From Lachnospiraceae bacterium UBA3863 (lineage in GTDB: Bacteria; Bacillota; Clostridia; Lachnospirales; Lachnospiraceae), in assembly GCA_002392385.1 (NCBI GenBank), contig DGGX01000251.1, positions 1-16,212 on the forward strand: a stretch of 16,212 nt of DNA. The letters run 5' to 3'. This document shows, one piece after another, positions 1 to 6,855 of the stretch. Each line of letters starts with the position of its first letter. Positions within the stretch are counted from its first letter, which is position 1. The notes beneath the pieces are model-generated. The model was not told the DNA's origin. It made no database searches and worked only from the letters and a program-made list of their open reading frames with translations. A program made the translations under genes and the position numbers.

Positions 1-34
1 AGACTGAATGCGCATTATGGTCATAATTATACAT
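1..34 (-). CDS. 5' end of an unidentified minus-strand gene (partial)
   Basis: Only the first codons lie in the window, so no family can be named. On the minus strand an ATG at 34-32 opens a frame that stays open to the edge (MYNYDHNAHSV). A GGAGG at 52-48 precedes it, but the 13-base spacing is long. A TTG at 42-40, in another frame and also open, lies 5 bases from the same GGAGG and could be the real start. The well-spaced promoter at 87-115 is the main reason to believe a gene starts here. The start codon and frame are unsure. Confidence 0.35.
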   Translation of the reverse strand, partial: MYNYDHNAHSV

Positions 35-86
35 ATTATCAACGTTTCCTCCAATTCGACTGATATAGATTCCCGCTGTTGATAAC

Positions 87-115
87 AGTATAGCACAAGT
101 CCAGAATTCGAACAA
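87..115 (-). promoter_or_regulatory. Sigma-A-type promoter for the left-edge gene
   Basis: Read on the minus strand: TTGTTC at 115-110, a 17-base spacer, then TATACT at 92-87. Transcription would begin near 80 and give a short leader containing the GGAGG at 52-48. Confidence 0.5.
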
Positions 116-212
116 GCGTTCTTTTTTCGTAGATGTAGGAACAGAGGATCAGAAACAAACGCAATTCATCCCACCACCTTAGAGGATGGGGGAATTCTTG
201 CTAAAGTATGTT

Positions 213-351
213 AAAGCATAAACAATTCCTCGAAGACCTTTAGGAAACGCCAGTACTTCATTTTTCCGAGCCTCCGGCGATGGAAAAATGTTAGTACTGC
301 TGCGTTTCCGATTGAGCGAGAGCGCGTCTTCGAGGAATTCGTTTATGCTTT
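213..351. repeat. Large nested inverted repeat (long hairpin, possible MITE or structured RNA)
   Basis: The outer arms are 213-237 and 326-351. AAAGCATAAAC pairs with GTTTATGCTTT, and AATTCCTCGAAGAC pairs with GTCTTCGAGGAATT, with one unpaired C at 340. An inner pair follows: GGAAACGCCAGTACT at 243-257 against AGTACTGCTGCGTTTCC at 293-309, then TTTTTCC against GGAAAAA around a 14-base loop. No coding frame fits. It is far longer than an intrinsic terminator and has no T-run directly after the stem. A 10-bp direct repeat (CTAAATTACT) follows at 352-361 and 364-373. It could be a non-autonomous element or a structured transcript. Confidence 0.7.
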
Positions 352-389
352 CTAAATTACTGGCTAAATTACTCTTTTTTGCCTGCGTC

Positions 390-554
390 CTATGATTTCA
401 AAGCCAGCGGTACATCCAGTAAGCAGTCAATACTGATGATCAAAAAGATCACGCCCCAGATCGCGTGGCCCGCGCGGAAGAGAAGGACCGTGCACAGGAT
501 GAACACAAGTGAAACGATGATAGCAAGAACAGGGGATACTCCGTTTCCTTTCAT
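390..554 (-). CDS. Small two-helix membrane protein, hypothetical
   Basis: A 54-residue protein, MKGNGVSPVL to DVPLALKS. It has two hydrophobic segments at about residues 8-26 and 30-47, with a short charged turn (FRAGH) between them, so it is most likely a helical hairpin in the cytoplasmic membrane. The ATG at 554 is chosen because AAGGAGG lies eight bases upstream and a promoter fits at 592-620. The frame extends far upstream antisense to the next gene, but that part lacks start signals and is a shadow. No family is recognised. It diverges from the exported MBL-fold gene at 720. Confidence 0.7.
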   Translation of the reverse strand: MKGNGVSPVLAIIVSLVFILCTVLLFRAGHAIWGVIFLIISIDCLLDVPLALKS

Positions 555-591
555 GATACGAACCTCCTTATGAATGTAGAAACTGATTATT

Positions 592-620
592 ATTATAGCA
601 GTTTTTTCCGTATATGGCAG
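592..620 (-). promoter_or_regulatory. Promoter of the 54-aa membrane protein
   Basis: On the minus strand: CTGCCA at 620-615, a 17-base spacer, and a consensus TATAAT at 597-592. The expected transcript starts near 585 and carries the AAGGAGG site just before the ATG at 554. Confidence 0.6.
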
Positions 621-643
621 AAAAGAAGATAATCTGATATGAT
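614..643 (+). promoter_or_regulatory. Possible promoter of the 720 gene
   Basis: ATGGCA at 614-619, an 18-base spacer, then TATGAT at 638-643. Its -35 box overlaps the -35 box of the opposite promoter, so one regulator or polymerase occupancy could affect both genes. The -35 match is moderate. Confidence 0.35.
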
Positions 644-719
644 AAACAGACTTGAGAGAAGCAGGAAGAACACAGGAGACAGGAACGCGGTGAGCGTTTA
701 GAAAGTAAAGAGGAACCGA

Positions 720-1772
720 ATGACAGGTGGTTTTTTGCTGAAGGCGGCGCTGTGCGTATTGACAGCGGCACAGCTGGTCACGACGAGCGCGGACACAGTG
801 GCAGAACGGGTGAAACACACCGGCACCATGGCCATCACATCGATCAACTACGGAAACGGGCCCATGTCCGGCGACGCCATACTGGTCAGCTCCGGGGAGG
901 ACAAGCTTCTCATGGACACCGGCTACACCGACACGGAGTGGGACCTCACCCAGAGCACGGTGATCCGCTGGCTCAAGGAGAAGGGCATCGACAGGCTGGA
1001 TCTCTATGTCTCGCACTGGCACAACGACCATTACGGTCTCATGACCACCATCATGCAGGATGACTTCTTCCATATAGAGAAGATCTACCTGCCCGAATCC
1101 TCGGAGGAGCTGCAATACGCCGATCCTTCCAACGCGGGCGAGACCTGGTATGAGAACCTGCTCTGGAACATCGGCGATCCGGAGCGGAGCAGGACCACCC
1201 ATTCTTATCATGAGATCCTGGAGGTGGCGGAGGCCCGGGGCATCGAAGTGGTCTGGCTGGACGAGGGTTCCGTCTTCCGGATCGGAGACGCCCGGGCCGA
1301 GGTGCTCTGGCACCGGATGAAGAATTATCCCGCGGGCGAGACGGTGGTGCCCTATCTGAATGACCGGTCGCTGGTCACCATGATCACCTGCGGCGGCGTG
1401 CGCTATCTGACCTGCGGGGACATGCACAGCCAGAATGAGCAGGCCATCCTGGAGGCGGGCATCGACGTCCACGCCGACATTTTCAAGGCCAGCCACCACG
1501 CTGACGCCACCAGCAACTGTGACGCCTGGATGCAGGCCGTGGCGCCTTCCTATATCATTTCCACAAGACAGAAGATATCGGCCAGTACCCTGCAGCCGGC
1601 CGACGCCGGCGGCCTCCAGCCCTCCGGCGACAGCGCCGACTACCTCGATGACATCGACGAGAGCCGCAACGAAGAGGAGAGACTGTCCCACTACGGTCAG
1701 CTCCTGAACGCGCAGCTGACCGGGACCTTCACCATCCGGGCGGAGAACGGGGTCATCACCGTGGACCAGTGA
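720..1772 (+). CDS. Exported metallo-beta-lactamase-fold protein, ComEC C-terminal-like
   Basis: A 350-residue protein with an N-terminal hydrophobic stretch at about residues 5-22, probably a signal peptide or anchor. It then has an MBL fold of the kind found at the C-terminus of ComEC/Rec2. The metal motif SHWHNDH is at 98-104, preceded by LLMDTGY (D66). Later ligand motifs are TCGD (D234) and KASHH (259-260), and NDRSLV at 214-219 matches the ComEC-type core. Free-standing members are extracellular or envelope hydrolases with unsettled substrates, and nuclease or phosphodiester activity is only a possibility. A GAGGA site lies about six bases before the ATG. No ComEC membrane part is present. 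The stop codon lies inside the first unit of the 17-bp repeat array at 1762. Confidence 0.75.
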   Translation: MTGGFLLKAALCVLTAAQLVTTSADTVAERVKHTGTMAITSINYGNGPMSGDAILVSSGEDKLLMDTGYTDTEWDLTQSTVIRWLKEKGIDRLDLYVSHWHNDHYGLMTTIMQDDFFHIEKIYLPESSEELQYADPSNAGETWYENLLWNIGDPERSRTTHSYHEILEVAEARGIEVVWLDEGSVFRIGDARAEVLWHRMKNYPAGETVVPYLNDRSLVTMITCGGVRYLTCGDMHSQNEQAILEAGIDVHADIFKASHHADATSNCDAWMQAVAPSYIISTRQKISASTLQPADAGGLQPSGDSADYLDDIDESRNEEERLSHYGQLLNAQLTGTFTIRAENGVITVDQ

Positions 1773-1853
1773 TCTCACCGGACCAGTGGTCTCACCGGAC
1801 CAGTGGTCTTACTGGCCCAGTGGTCTTACCGTACCAGTGATCTCACCGGATCA
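1762..1853. repeat. 17-bp tandem repeat of palindromic units at a convergent gene junction
   Basis: Five full units of 17 bp start at 1762, 1779, 1796, 1813 and 1830, and a partial sixth ends near 1853. The typical unit is CGGACCAGTGGTCTCAC. Its core GACCA-G-TGGTC is an 11-bp palindrome, perfect in units 2 and 3. The first unit contains the stop codon of the upstream plus-strand gene. The fifth contains the stop codon of the minus-strand gene. No T-run follows any unit, so these are not ordinary terminators. Confidence 0.85.
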
Positions 1854-3324
1854 GAAGAGTGAGCACGCCGTAGAAGACGATGATGCCGCCCAGGAGCAGG
1901 CCCTGTTTGAGCCGGTGCTCCGTCAGGAGACCGACGAATTCACGCACGGCCGCATTGGGCCAGAAATACCATTTCGTGGGGGCGCCCATGCCCTGGACAC
2001 GCATACGGACCCGGCGTCCCTTGAGGCCCGCCCGGAAAACGTGATAGTTGGTGGTGAAGAAGGCGACCCGGCTCAGAGGCCCCTTGGTGGGGTAGGTCGT
2101 ATGCAGGGGGATCAATCCCAGCCGCTTGAGCAGGACAGTAGAAGGACTGTCCTCTCCGGCGGCTTTTTCATTTTCATCGTGGGCTGCTTTGTCCCTGTCC
2201 CCGGCCAGCCGCCCGCGCTCCCGGGCATCCTTGAGGATACAGGCCTTGGAGAAAAGCATGTTTTCGGCGGTGTTGTCGGACTTGTCCTCCAGGATGATCC
2301 GGTCCGCGGCGATGCCGCGGGACAGGAGATAATCCCGCATGGAGGCGGCCTCTGACTGGACCTCGTCCCTGCCCTGTCCGCCGGAGACGACAAAAAGCGC
2401 CTCGCGTCCGGTCTCCTTCAGCTGGCGGCGGTAGAAATCCAGGGCCAGGTCCACCCGTCCCTTGAGGAGGGGCGTGGGCGTGCCGTCCGGCATCAGGCCG
2501 CAGCCCAGGATGATCAGATAATCCTTGTCATAGGCAGGCCGGTAGAAGGCCGTGACCGCGAAGGCGATGATGGTCCCTATGATCATGCATTCGAAATACA
2601 GATAGAAGGAAGCGCTCAGATTGACGGCGAATCGCATGATCCGGAAACGGGCTGCCAGGGCCGCGGCGCTTTCCAGAGCCCCGCTTCCCGCAGCCTGGGA
2701 TACGGCATCCTCCGCGCCCGCCGTGACCGCGGAGGCTGCCGCCGCGGCAGCCAGTCCCACGTTTGTGATGCGGTTGAGCAGGTGGATCACCACCTCGCCG
2801 CCGACCAGGAGCAGGGACAGGATGATCCCCAGGATGTTCACGAACCGGCGCCCCTCATGCCGGATCAGGGACAGATTCGAGATAAACAGTGCCGCCGCGA
2901 AGAGACAGAGAAAAGGCGCCGTCAGGACCATGTAGTTTTTGGCGGAATTCAGGAGCGTCAGCACCACCGCCTCCCGGGTGAAGGACTCCGGGACCGCGGC
3001 GCACCGGATGGCCGCCCGCGTATGCGTGGCCAGCAGGAACAGATCGAACAGGGCAAAACCGGAATAGATAATGGTGTTATAGGAATAGGGATTGTACTCC
3101 AGCTGCTTGATCCAGGCGTCCGCCAGACACACGATCGTAACCGCGCAGAATACCGCCAGCAGCACATTGGCCGCCAGAAGCCTGCCCGGACTCTCCTCCG
3201 ACAGGATCCACGCCAGCAGTCCCGCCGTCACGGCGCCCAGGACCGCCAGATGATACAGCTTGGGCTTCACAAATCTTGTGTCGAATCTGAACAGCGCTGC
3301 CGCGCGCTGCGTACTGGTTTTCAT
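1843..3324 (-). CDS. Membrane protein with DUF218 (YdcF/ElyC/SanA-like) domain
   Basis: A 493-residue protein. The N-terminal half has several predicted membrane segments at about 25-41, 48-68, 85-100, 132-150, 163-183 and 240-262, plus an Ala-rich stretch near 190-225. The DUF218 domain follows at about 268-445: YLIILGCGLMPDG with PLLKGR, then VVSGGQG at 312-318, SEAASM, the conserved DKSDNTAEN at 347-355, and TTNYHVFRA. Between NTAEN and TTNYH lies a charged insert (about 365-418) that I do not associate with typical members. A last hydrophobic segment at 476-491 closes the protein. The family is linked to envelope functions in ElyC and SanA, but the reaction is not firmly known. AGGAGA lies before the ATG. 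It is probably co-transcribed with the DUF554 gene, 127 bases upstream. Its stop is inside the 17-bp repeat array. Confidence 0.8.
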   Translation of the reverse strand: MKTSTQRAAALFRFDTRFVKPKLYHLAVLGAVTAGLLAWILSEESPGRLLAANVLLAVFCAVTIVCLADAWIKQLEYNPYSYNTIIYSGFALFDLFLLATHTRAAIRCAAVPESFTREAVVLTLLNSAKNYMVLTAPFLCLFAAALFISNLSLIRHEGRRFVNILGIILSLLLVGGEVVIHLLNRITNVGLAAAAAASAVTAGAEDAVSQAAGSGALESAAALAARFRIMRFAVNLSASFYLYFECMIIGTIIAFAVTAFYRPAYDKDYLIILGCGLMPDGTPTPLLKGRVDLALDFYRRQLKETGREALFVVSGGQGRDEVQSEAASMRDYLLSRGIAADRIILEDKSDNTAENMLFSKACILKDARERGRLAGDRDKAAHDENEKAAGEDSPSTVLLKRLGLIPLHTTYPTKGPLSRVAFFTTNYHVFRAGLKGRRVRMRVQGMGAPTKWYFWPNAAVREFVGLLTEHRLKQGLLLGGIIVFYGVLTLLIR

Positions 3325-3370
3325 AGAAAGTCTCCTGTTTTATATTTCGTCAGTTGGGGGCGGGACCTGT

Positions 3371-3397
3371 ATCCGGCAGCGCGCCGCGCGGCCGGAT
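3371..3397. repeat. GC-rich inverted repeat between the DUF554 and DUF218 genes
   Basis: ATCCGGC at 3371-3377 pairs with GCCGGAT at 3391-3397 around a GC-only loop region. It has no adjacent T-run on either strand. It could attenuate or process a DUF554-DUF218 transcript, but that is only inference. Confidence 0.4.
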
Positions 3398-3451
3398 CTC
3401 TGTATGTCGGGAACAGCCTTCCCCGGCCGGGTCAGTCTCCGTTCAGCGGGA

Positions 3452-4168
3452 TCAGAATCCCCAGGGCAGGTAGGCCGCCGCCACGGCCAGGACCACGGCG
3501 GGCAGCATATTGGCGACCCGGAGCCGGGCATTGAAGACAAGATTCAGTCCCACACAGAAGATCAGGACAGACCCGATGAGGGACAGATAGCTGATAGCCA
3601 TCTCCGTCATGACCGGCGCGATCAGATGCGCCAGCAGGGTGATCGCCCCCTCGAAGATCAGCACCGGGATCGCGGAATAGGCACTTCCCTTGCCCAGCGT
3701 CGACGTCATTACCGCCACAATGATCAGATCCAGCACAGACTTGACCGCCAGGGTGGAATAATCGCCTGTCACACCGTCCTGGATCGATCCCACGATCGCC
3801 ATGGCGCCGATACAGACCGTCAGCGTCGCTGTCACAAAAGCGCCCACGAAGGACGCGTCCCCGCTGTTGCCCGTCCGCACCTTCAGCCATTCTCCGAACC
3901 GTACGAAAAATTCTTCTATCCCGATCAGCTCGCCTATCAGGGCCCCAATGGCCAGACACAGGACCACCAGCATGGACCGCCCGCTGGTCACTCGCCCGCC
4001 GTCGATCTGCAGCATGCCCTCCATGGCTCCGGCAATGGCAATAAACAGGACACTGACACCGCAGACCCTGGTCAGCGCTTCCTGCTGCTCCTCCCGGAAC
4101 CACCGCCCCGCCAGATGCCCGATGACACCGCCGGCGACGATGGCAGCTGCATTGATCAATGCACCCAT
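3452..4168 (-). CDS. DUF554 family membrane protein (YqgA-like)
   Basis: A 238-residue, very hydrophobic protein that matches DUF554 over its full length. It opens with MGALINAAAIVAGGVIGHLAG and has about six to seven membrane segments. Family-typical stretches include GALIGELIGIEE near 75-86, followed by a cytoplasmic loop (FGEWLKVRTGNSGDASF), then FVTATLTVCIGAMAIVGS near 107-124, a typical family signature. Members are inner-membrane proteins, possibly transporters, without an agreed substrate. GGAGG lies nine bases before the ATG, and TATAAT at 4210-4205 on the minus strand supplies a -10 box. It is divergent from the flavoprotein gene across the 61-bp repeat array. Confidence 0.85.
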   Translation of the reverse strand: MGALINAAAIVAGGVIGHLAGRWFREEQQEALTRVCGVSVLFIAIAGAMEGMLQIDGGRVTSGRSMLVVLCLAIGALIGELIGIEEFFVRFGEWLKVRTGNSGDASFVGAFVTATLTVCIGAMAIVGSIQDGVTGDYSTLAVKSVLDLIIVAVMTSTLGKGSAYSAIPVLIFEGAITLLAHLIAPVMTEMAISYLSLIGSVLIFCVGLNLVFNARLRVANMLPAVVLAVAAAYLPWGF

Positions 4169-4204
4169 GATGACTTACCTCCACATCGTAAACTTGCGCA
4201 GTAC

Positions 4205-4210
4205 ATTATA
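4205..4210 (-). promoter_or_regulatory. -10 box for the DUF554 gene
   Basis: A consensus TATAAT on the minus strand, 37 bases upstream of the ATG. No convincing -35 box lies 16-18 bases away (the best is TTTCGA at 18). It may therefore depend on an activator. The hairpin at 4242-4263 and the 61-bp repeats lie just upstream. Confidence 0.4.
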
Positions 4211-4241
4211 CTACACAGGAAGCATATATCGAAAGCAATAA

Positions 4242-4263
4242 CCGCCGGAGATGGCTCCGGCGG
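4242..4263. terminator. Perfect 9-bp hairpin between divergent genes (terminator-like)
   Basis: CCGCCGGAG, loop ATGG, CTCCGGCGG. On the plus strand it is followed by CAGACGTTATTTT, and on the minus strand by TTATTGCTTT, so neither side has a clean U-tract. It directly adjoins the first 61-bp repeat and may act as an insulator or stall site. Terminator function is uncertain. Confidence 0.4.
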
Positions 4264-4267
4264 CAGA

Positions 4268-4506
4268 CGTTATTTTCACTGTGAAATAATGGAAAAAACA
4301 CGGCGGATATAACGTTCCGGCTGAGCATCGTTATTTCTTCCGTGAAGTATGCCAAAAATCACAGAAGAAATAGCGTTCCGGTCAGGAGTCGTTATTTTCA
4401 TTGTGAAATAATGGAAAAATCACAGCGGAAATAACGTTCCGGCTAAGAGTCGTTATTTTCACTGTGAAATAATGGAAAAATCACGGCGGATATAACGTTC
4501 CGGCAT
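4268..4506. repeat. Four tandem 61-bp repeats, each forming a 17-bp stem with a 13-base loop
   Basis: Unit starts (GTTATTT) are at 4269, 4330, 4391 and 4452. In each unit the 5' arm (4268-4284, 4329-4345, 4390-4406, 4451-4467) pairs with a 3' arm (4298-4314, 4359-4375, 4420-4436, 4481-4497) around exactly 13 bases. The arms are CGTTAT-rich at the base and GTGA/TCAC at the loop. Copy 2 differs strongly in sequence yet keeps the stem: stem pair 10 is C-G in copies 1, 3 and 4 but T-A in copy 2. The conserved tail GTTCCGG follows each unit. The array fills most of the 420-base gap between the divergent DUF554 and flavoprotein genes. No coding frame is seen. Confidence 0.85.
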
Positions 4507-4520
4507 CGGCCTGCCCGCAT

Positions 4521-4548
4521 GTGACAGAACAAGACGGCATGTTATAAT
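4521..4548 (+). promoter_or_regulatory. Sigma-A promoter of the flavoprotein operon
   Basis: GTGACA at 4521-4526, a 16-base spacer, then consensus TATAAT at 4543-4548. It lies just after the last 61-bp repeat and about 40 bases before the ATG at 4589. It probably drives 4589-6854, with possible internal starts. Confidence 0.65.
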
Positions 4549-4588
4549 AAATATGTTAGCTGCGGACACGTGAAAGGAGAACCAGACC

Positions 4589-5227
4589 ATGAGCAGGAAG
4601 ATCGTCGCGGTCAACGCCGGTCCCAGGAAGGGATGGAACACGGACACACTGATCAATGAAGCCATAAGGGGAGCGGAGTCAGAGGGCGCAGCGGTGCAGA
4701 AGTTTGACCTGTTCCGCCTGGAGAGGTACACAGGATGTATCTCCTGCTTCGGATGTAAGAAGGAGAAGTTCAAGGGGCACTGTATCTGTAAGGACGGGCT
4801 CACGCCGGTGCTGGACGCGATCAGAGAGTCGGACGGTCTGATCATCGGATCGCCCAATTATCTGGGAGAGCTGACGGCTTCCTTCCGGGCGCTGTATGAG
4901 CGTCTGATCTTCCAGTATCTGACGTATAATCTGGAGACGCCCTGCTGCAATGAGCGTCCGGTCCCGGTGCTGCTTATGATGACGAGCAACGCGCCGGATA
5001 CCATGTACCTGCAGATGATGCAGAACTATCAGCAGACGCTCAGCCGTTTCGTGGGGCCGACGGAGCTGTTCATCAGCGGCAACACACTGCAGCTGAAGGA
5101 CTACAGCAGGACAGACTGGCCGTGGTCGATGTTCGACCCGGAGGCCAAGAAGAAGAGGCACGAGGAGATCTTCCCGCAGGAATGTCAGAAGGCATTTGAG
5201 CTGGGAGCGGCGCTTGCCGGGAAGTAA
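4589..5227 (+). CDS. Flavodoxin-fold NAD(P)H-dependent oxidoreductase, Cys-rich (iron-sulfur flavoprotein-like)
   Basis: A 212-residue protein of the FMN reductase / iron-sulfur flavoprotein superfamily. The FMN phosphate loop is near residues 10-21 (AGPRKGWNTDTL), and the flavin-contact segment is SPNYLGELTASFRALYER at 88-105. Between them is a cysteine cluster: Cys50, 53 and 56 (CxxCxxC), then Cys65 and Cys67. This resembles the compact 4Fe-4S motif of Isf-type flavoproteins, although some CxxC-bearing family members carry no cluster. The likely role is cytoplasmic electron transfer or reduction of quinones, nitro compounds or similar acceptors. AAGGAG precedes the ATG, and a good promoter is at 4521. 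The MBL hydrolase starts 107 bases downstream. The exact substrate cannot be read from the sequence. Confidence 0.8.
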   Translation: MSRKIVAVNAGPRKGWNTDTLINEAIRGAESEGAAVQKFDLFRLERYTGCISCFGCKKEKFKGHCICKDGLTPVLDAIRESDGLIIGSPNYLGELTASFRALYERLIFQYLTYNLETPCCNERPVPVLLMMTSNAPDTMYLQMMQNYQQTLSRFVGPTELFISGNTLQLKDYSRTDWPWSMFDPEAKKKRHEEIFPQECQKAFELGAALAGK

Positions 5228-5334
5228 GGGGAGTTCTTTCAGCGGCGGGCCCCGGAGGCATTTCACTGATGCAGACAAGTCCCGTCGGGTGTATATTATT
5301 CATATGAGTCTGCAGACAGAAAGGAGGCAAGCGG

Positions 5335-6039
5335 ATGAGTTATAACGTAATTCCCATCACAGACGGCATCTGGACCATTGAGGACGGTACGGTCCGCATG
5401 TACCTGCTCGACGGCGGGACGGAAGCGGTCCTGATTGACACCGGTTTTGGCTCCGGGGACCTGCTCGGGCTGGTCAAATCTCTGGCGGAGGGAGCCCGCA
5501 GCGGTAAGATCACCGTCGTCAATACGCATTTTCACGGGGACCACACGACCGGCAACAGGCAGTTCTCTCATTTCCTGATGGGGGAGAAGGAAGTGGAATT
5601 CATCCGCGATGCCTGTCCGGCGGACGCGGATATCCAGACGGTCAGGGAAGGCGACCTGATCCGCGCCGGCAGCGTCTGTCTGAAGGTGCTGGATATTCCG
5701 GGGCACACGCCCGGCAGCATCGCCCTTCTGGACGAGAAGGACAGGATCCTCTTCAGCGCGGATTCCGTGGCCAAACATTTCCCCGTCTACATGCAGTTCC
5801 CGGGGCAGAGCGTGGAGAATTATCTGGCGGCCCTGCACAAGATGAAGGATCTGGGGGACAAGTATGACAGGATCTGCCCCTGCCACGGCGAGCTGGACGT
5901 GGAGAAGGCCTATCTGGACAAGATGATCCACTGCTGCGAGGGCATTCTGGACGGCTCTATCAAGGCCGGGACCTGCCTCAATTCCAACGGCACGCTGGAG
6001 AGAGCCTACTGGTTTGAAGATGTAGCCATTTTCCATTGA
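5335..6039 (+). CDS. MBL-fold metallo-hydrolase (glyoxalase II-like)
   Basis: A 234-residue soluble protein with a complete metallo-beta-lactamase motif set. THFHGDH at 64-70 gives His65, His67, Asp69 and His70. PGHTPGS supplies His124, SADSV supplies Asp143, and CHGE supplies His184. This is a binuclear metal site of the glyoxalase II / general hydrolase type. It lacks the flavodoxin domain of flavo-diiron proteins, and a separate flavodoxin-fold gene lies just upstream. Candidate activities are thioester or ester hydrolysis, and the substrate is unknown. A strong AAAGGAGG lies before the ATG. A weak -10-like TATATT occurs about 40 bases upstream, but read-through from 4589 is equally possible. 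The CMD-cupin gene follows after 44 bases. Confidence 0.8.
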   Translation: MSYNVIPITDGIWTIEDGTVRMYLLDGGTEAVLIDTGFGSGDLLGLVKSLAEGARSGKITVVNTHFHGDHTTGNRQFSHFLMGEKEVEFIRDACPADADIQTVREGDLIRAGSVCLKVLDIPGHTPGSIALLDEKDRILFSADSVAKHFPVYMQFPGQSVENYLAALHKMKDLGDKYDRICPCHGELDVEKAYLDKMIHCCEGILDGSIKAGTCLNSNGTLERAYWFEDVAIFH

Positions 6040-6083
6040 AAACATACAGCATCACAGGCAACGACCCACACGGAGGTAAGACA

Positions 6084-6854
6084 ATGGGTAAGAAGAACGA
6101 AAAGATCGTACAGACAGCGGGAAGAGCACAGCTCAGTGACATCTCTCCCATGTTCGCGCACCTCAACGACGATGTGCTGTTCGGAGAGGTCTGGAACGAG
6201 GACGCACTTTCCACGAAGACCAAGTGCATCCTGACAGTGGTATCCCTGATGGCTTCGGGCATCACGGACAGCTCCCTGCAGTTCCACCTGCAGAACGCCA
6301 GGAAGAACGGCGTGAGCAAAAGGGAGATCGGGGCCATCATCACCCATGTGGCCATGTACACCGGCTGGCCCAAGGGCTGGGCAGTCTTCCGGCTTGCCAT
6401 GGAAGTGTGGGGCCAGGAGGAGCCGGCCGTTACCAAGGAGGCCTTTGAGAAGTCGGCGACCTTCCCTGTGGGACCGGAAAACGTCAATTTCAACAAGTGG
6501 TTCACGGGGACCAGCTACCTGCAGCCCATCTGCACACAGGGCGTGGGCATCTTCAATGTCACCTTTGAGCCCGGCTGCCGCAATTTCTGGCATATCCATC
6601 ATGCCGACAAGGGCGGCGGGCAGATCCTCGTCTGCGTCGACGGCCACGGCTTCTACCAGGAGTGGGGCAAGGAGCCTGTAGAGATGTATCCCGGCGACTG
6701 CGTGCACATCCCGGTGGATGTCAAGCACTGGCACGGCGCCGCGGCGGACAGCTGGTTCTCCCACCTCTCCATCGAGGTGCCCGGTGAGAACGGCAGCAGT
6801 GAGTGGCTGGAGCCCGTTTCGGACAAACAGTACGCGGAAGTCAATAATCGCTGA
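6084..6854 (+). CDS. Carboxymuconolactone decarboxylase (CMD/AhpD-like) and cupin fusion protein
   Basis: A 256-residue protein. The N-terminal CMD-like domain spans about 20-110, with TKCILTVVSLMASG at 45-59 and GVSKREIGAIITHVAMYTGWPKG at 76-98. The CxxC pair of peroxidase-type AhpD is absent, so a plain AhpD peroxidase role is unlikely. The C-terminal cupin covers about 155-235, with metal-ligand candidates in FWHIHH (His170, 172, 173), Gln180 and KHWHG (His215, His217). Such fusions are common in gut Clostridia next to flavoprotein and aldo/keto reductase genes, and no reaction is established. ATG 6084 is preferred because GGAGG lies seven bases upstream. A TTG at 6036 in frame overlaps the previous stop and has no good site. 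Probably last gene of the 4589 operon. Confidence 0.82.
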   Translation: MGKKNEKIVQTAGRAQLSDISPMFAHLNDDVLFGEVWNEDALSTKTKCILTVVSLMASGITDSSLQFHLQNARKNGVSKREIGAIITHVAMYTGWPKGWAVFRLAMEVWGQEEPAVTKEAFEKSATFPVGPENVNFNKWFTGTSYLQPICTQGVGIFNVTFEPGCRNFWHIHHADKGGGQILVCVDGHGFYQEWGKEPVEMYPGDCVHIPVDVKHWHGAAADSWFSHLSIEVPGENGSSEWLEPVSDKQYAEVNNR

Positions 6855-6855
6855 T

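Noticed and set aside
390..1778. Long minus-strand frame (462 codons) over the exported MBL-fold gene
   Set aside because: Only the last 54 codons have a start, ribosome binding site and promoter. The rest is antisense to a gene with full catalytic motifs and reflects GC-rich codon bias.
3371..3397. Intrinsic terminator between the DUF554 and DUF218 genes
   Set aside because: The stem is GC-rich but no T-run follows on either strand, so termination is not supported. It is listed only as an inverted repeat.
3260..4312. Plus-strand frame of 350 codons over the DUF554 gene
   Set aside because: Composition is rich in His, Gln, Arg and Asp, typical of a shadow frame. The minus strand encodes a recognisable DUF554 membrane protein with good start signals.
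6036..6083. Upstream TTG start for the CMD-cupin protein
   Set aside because: It overlaps the stop of the previous gene and lacks a Shine-Dalgarno sequence. ATG 6084 has GGAGG at good spacing.
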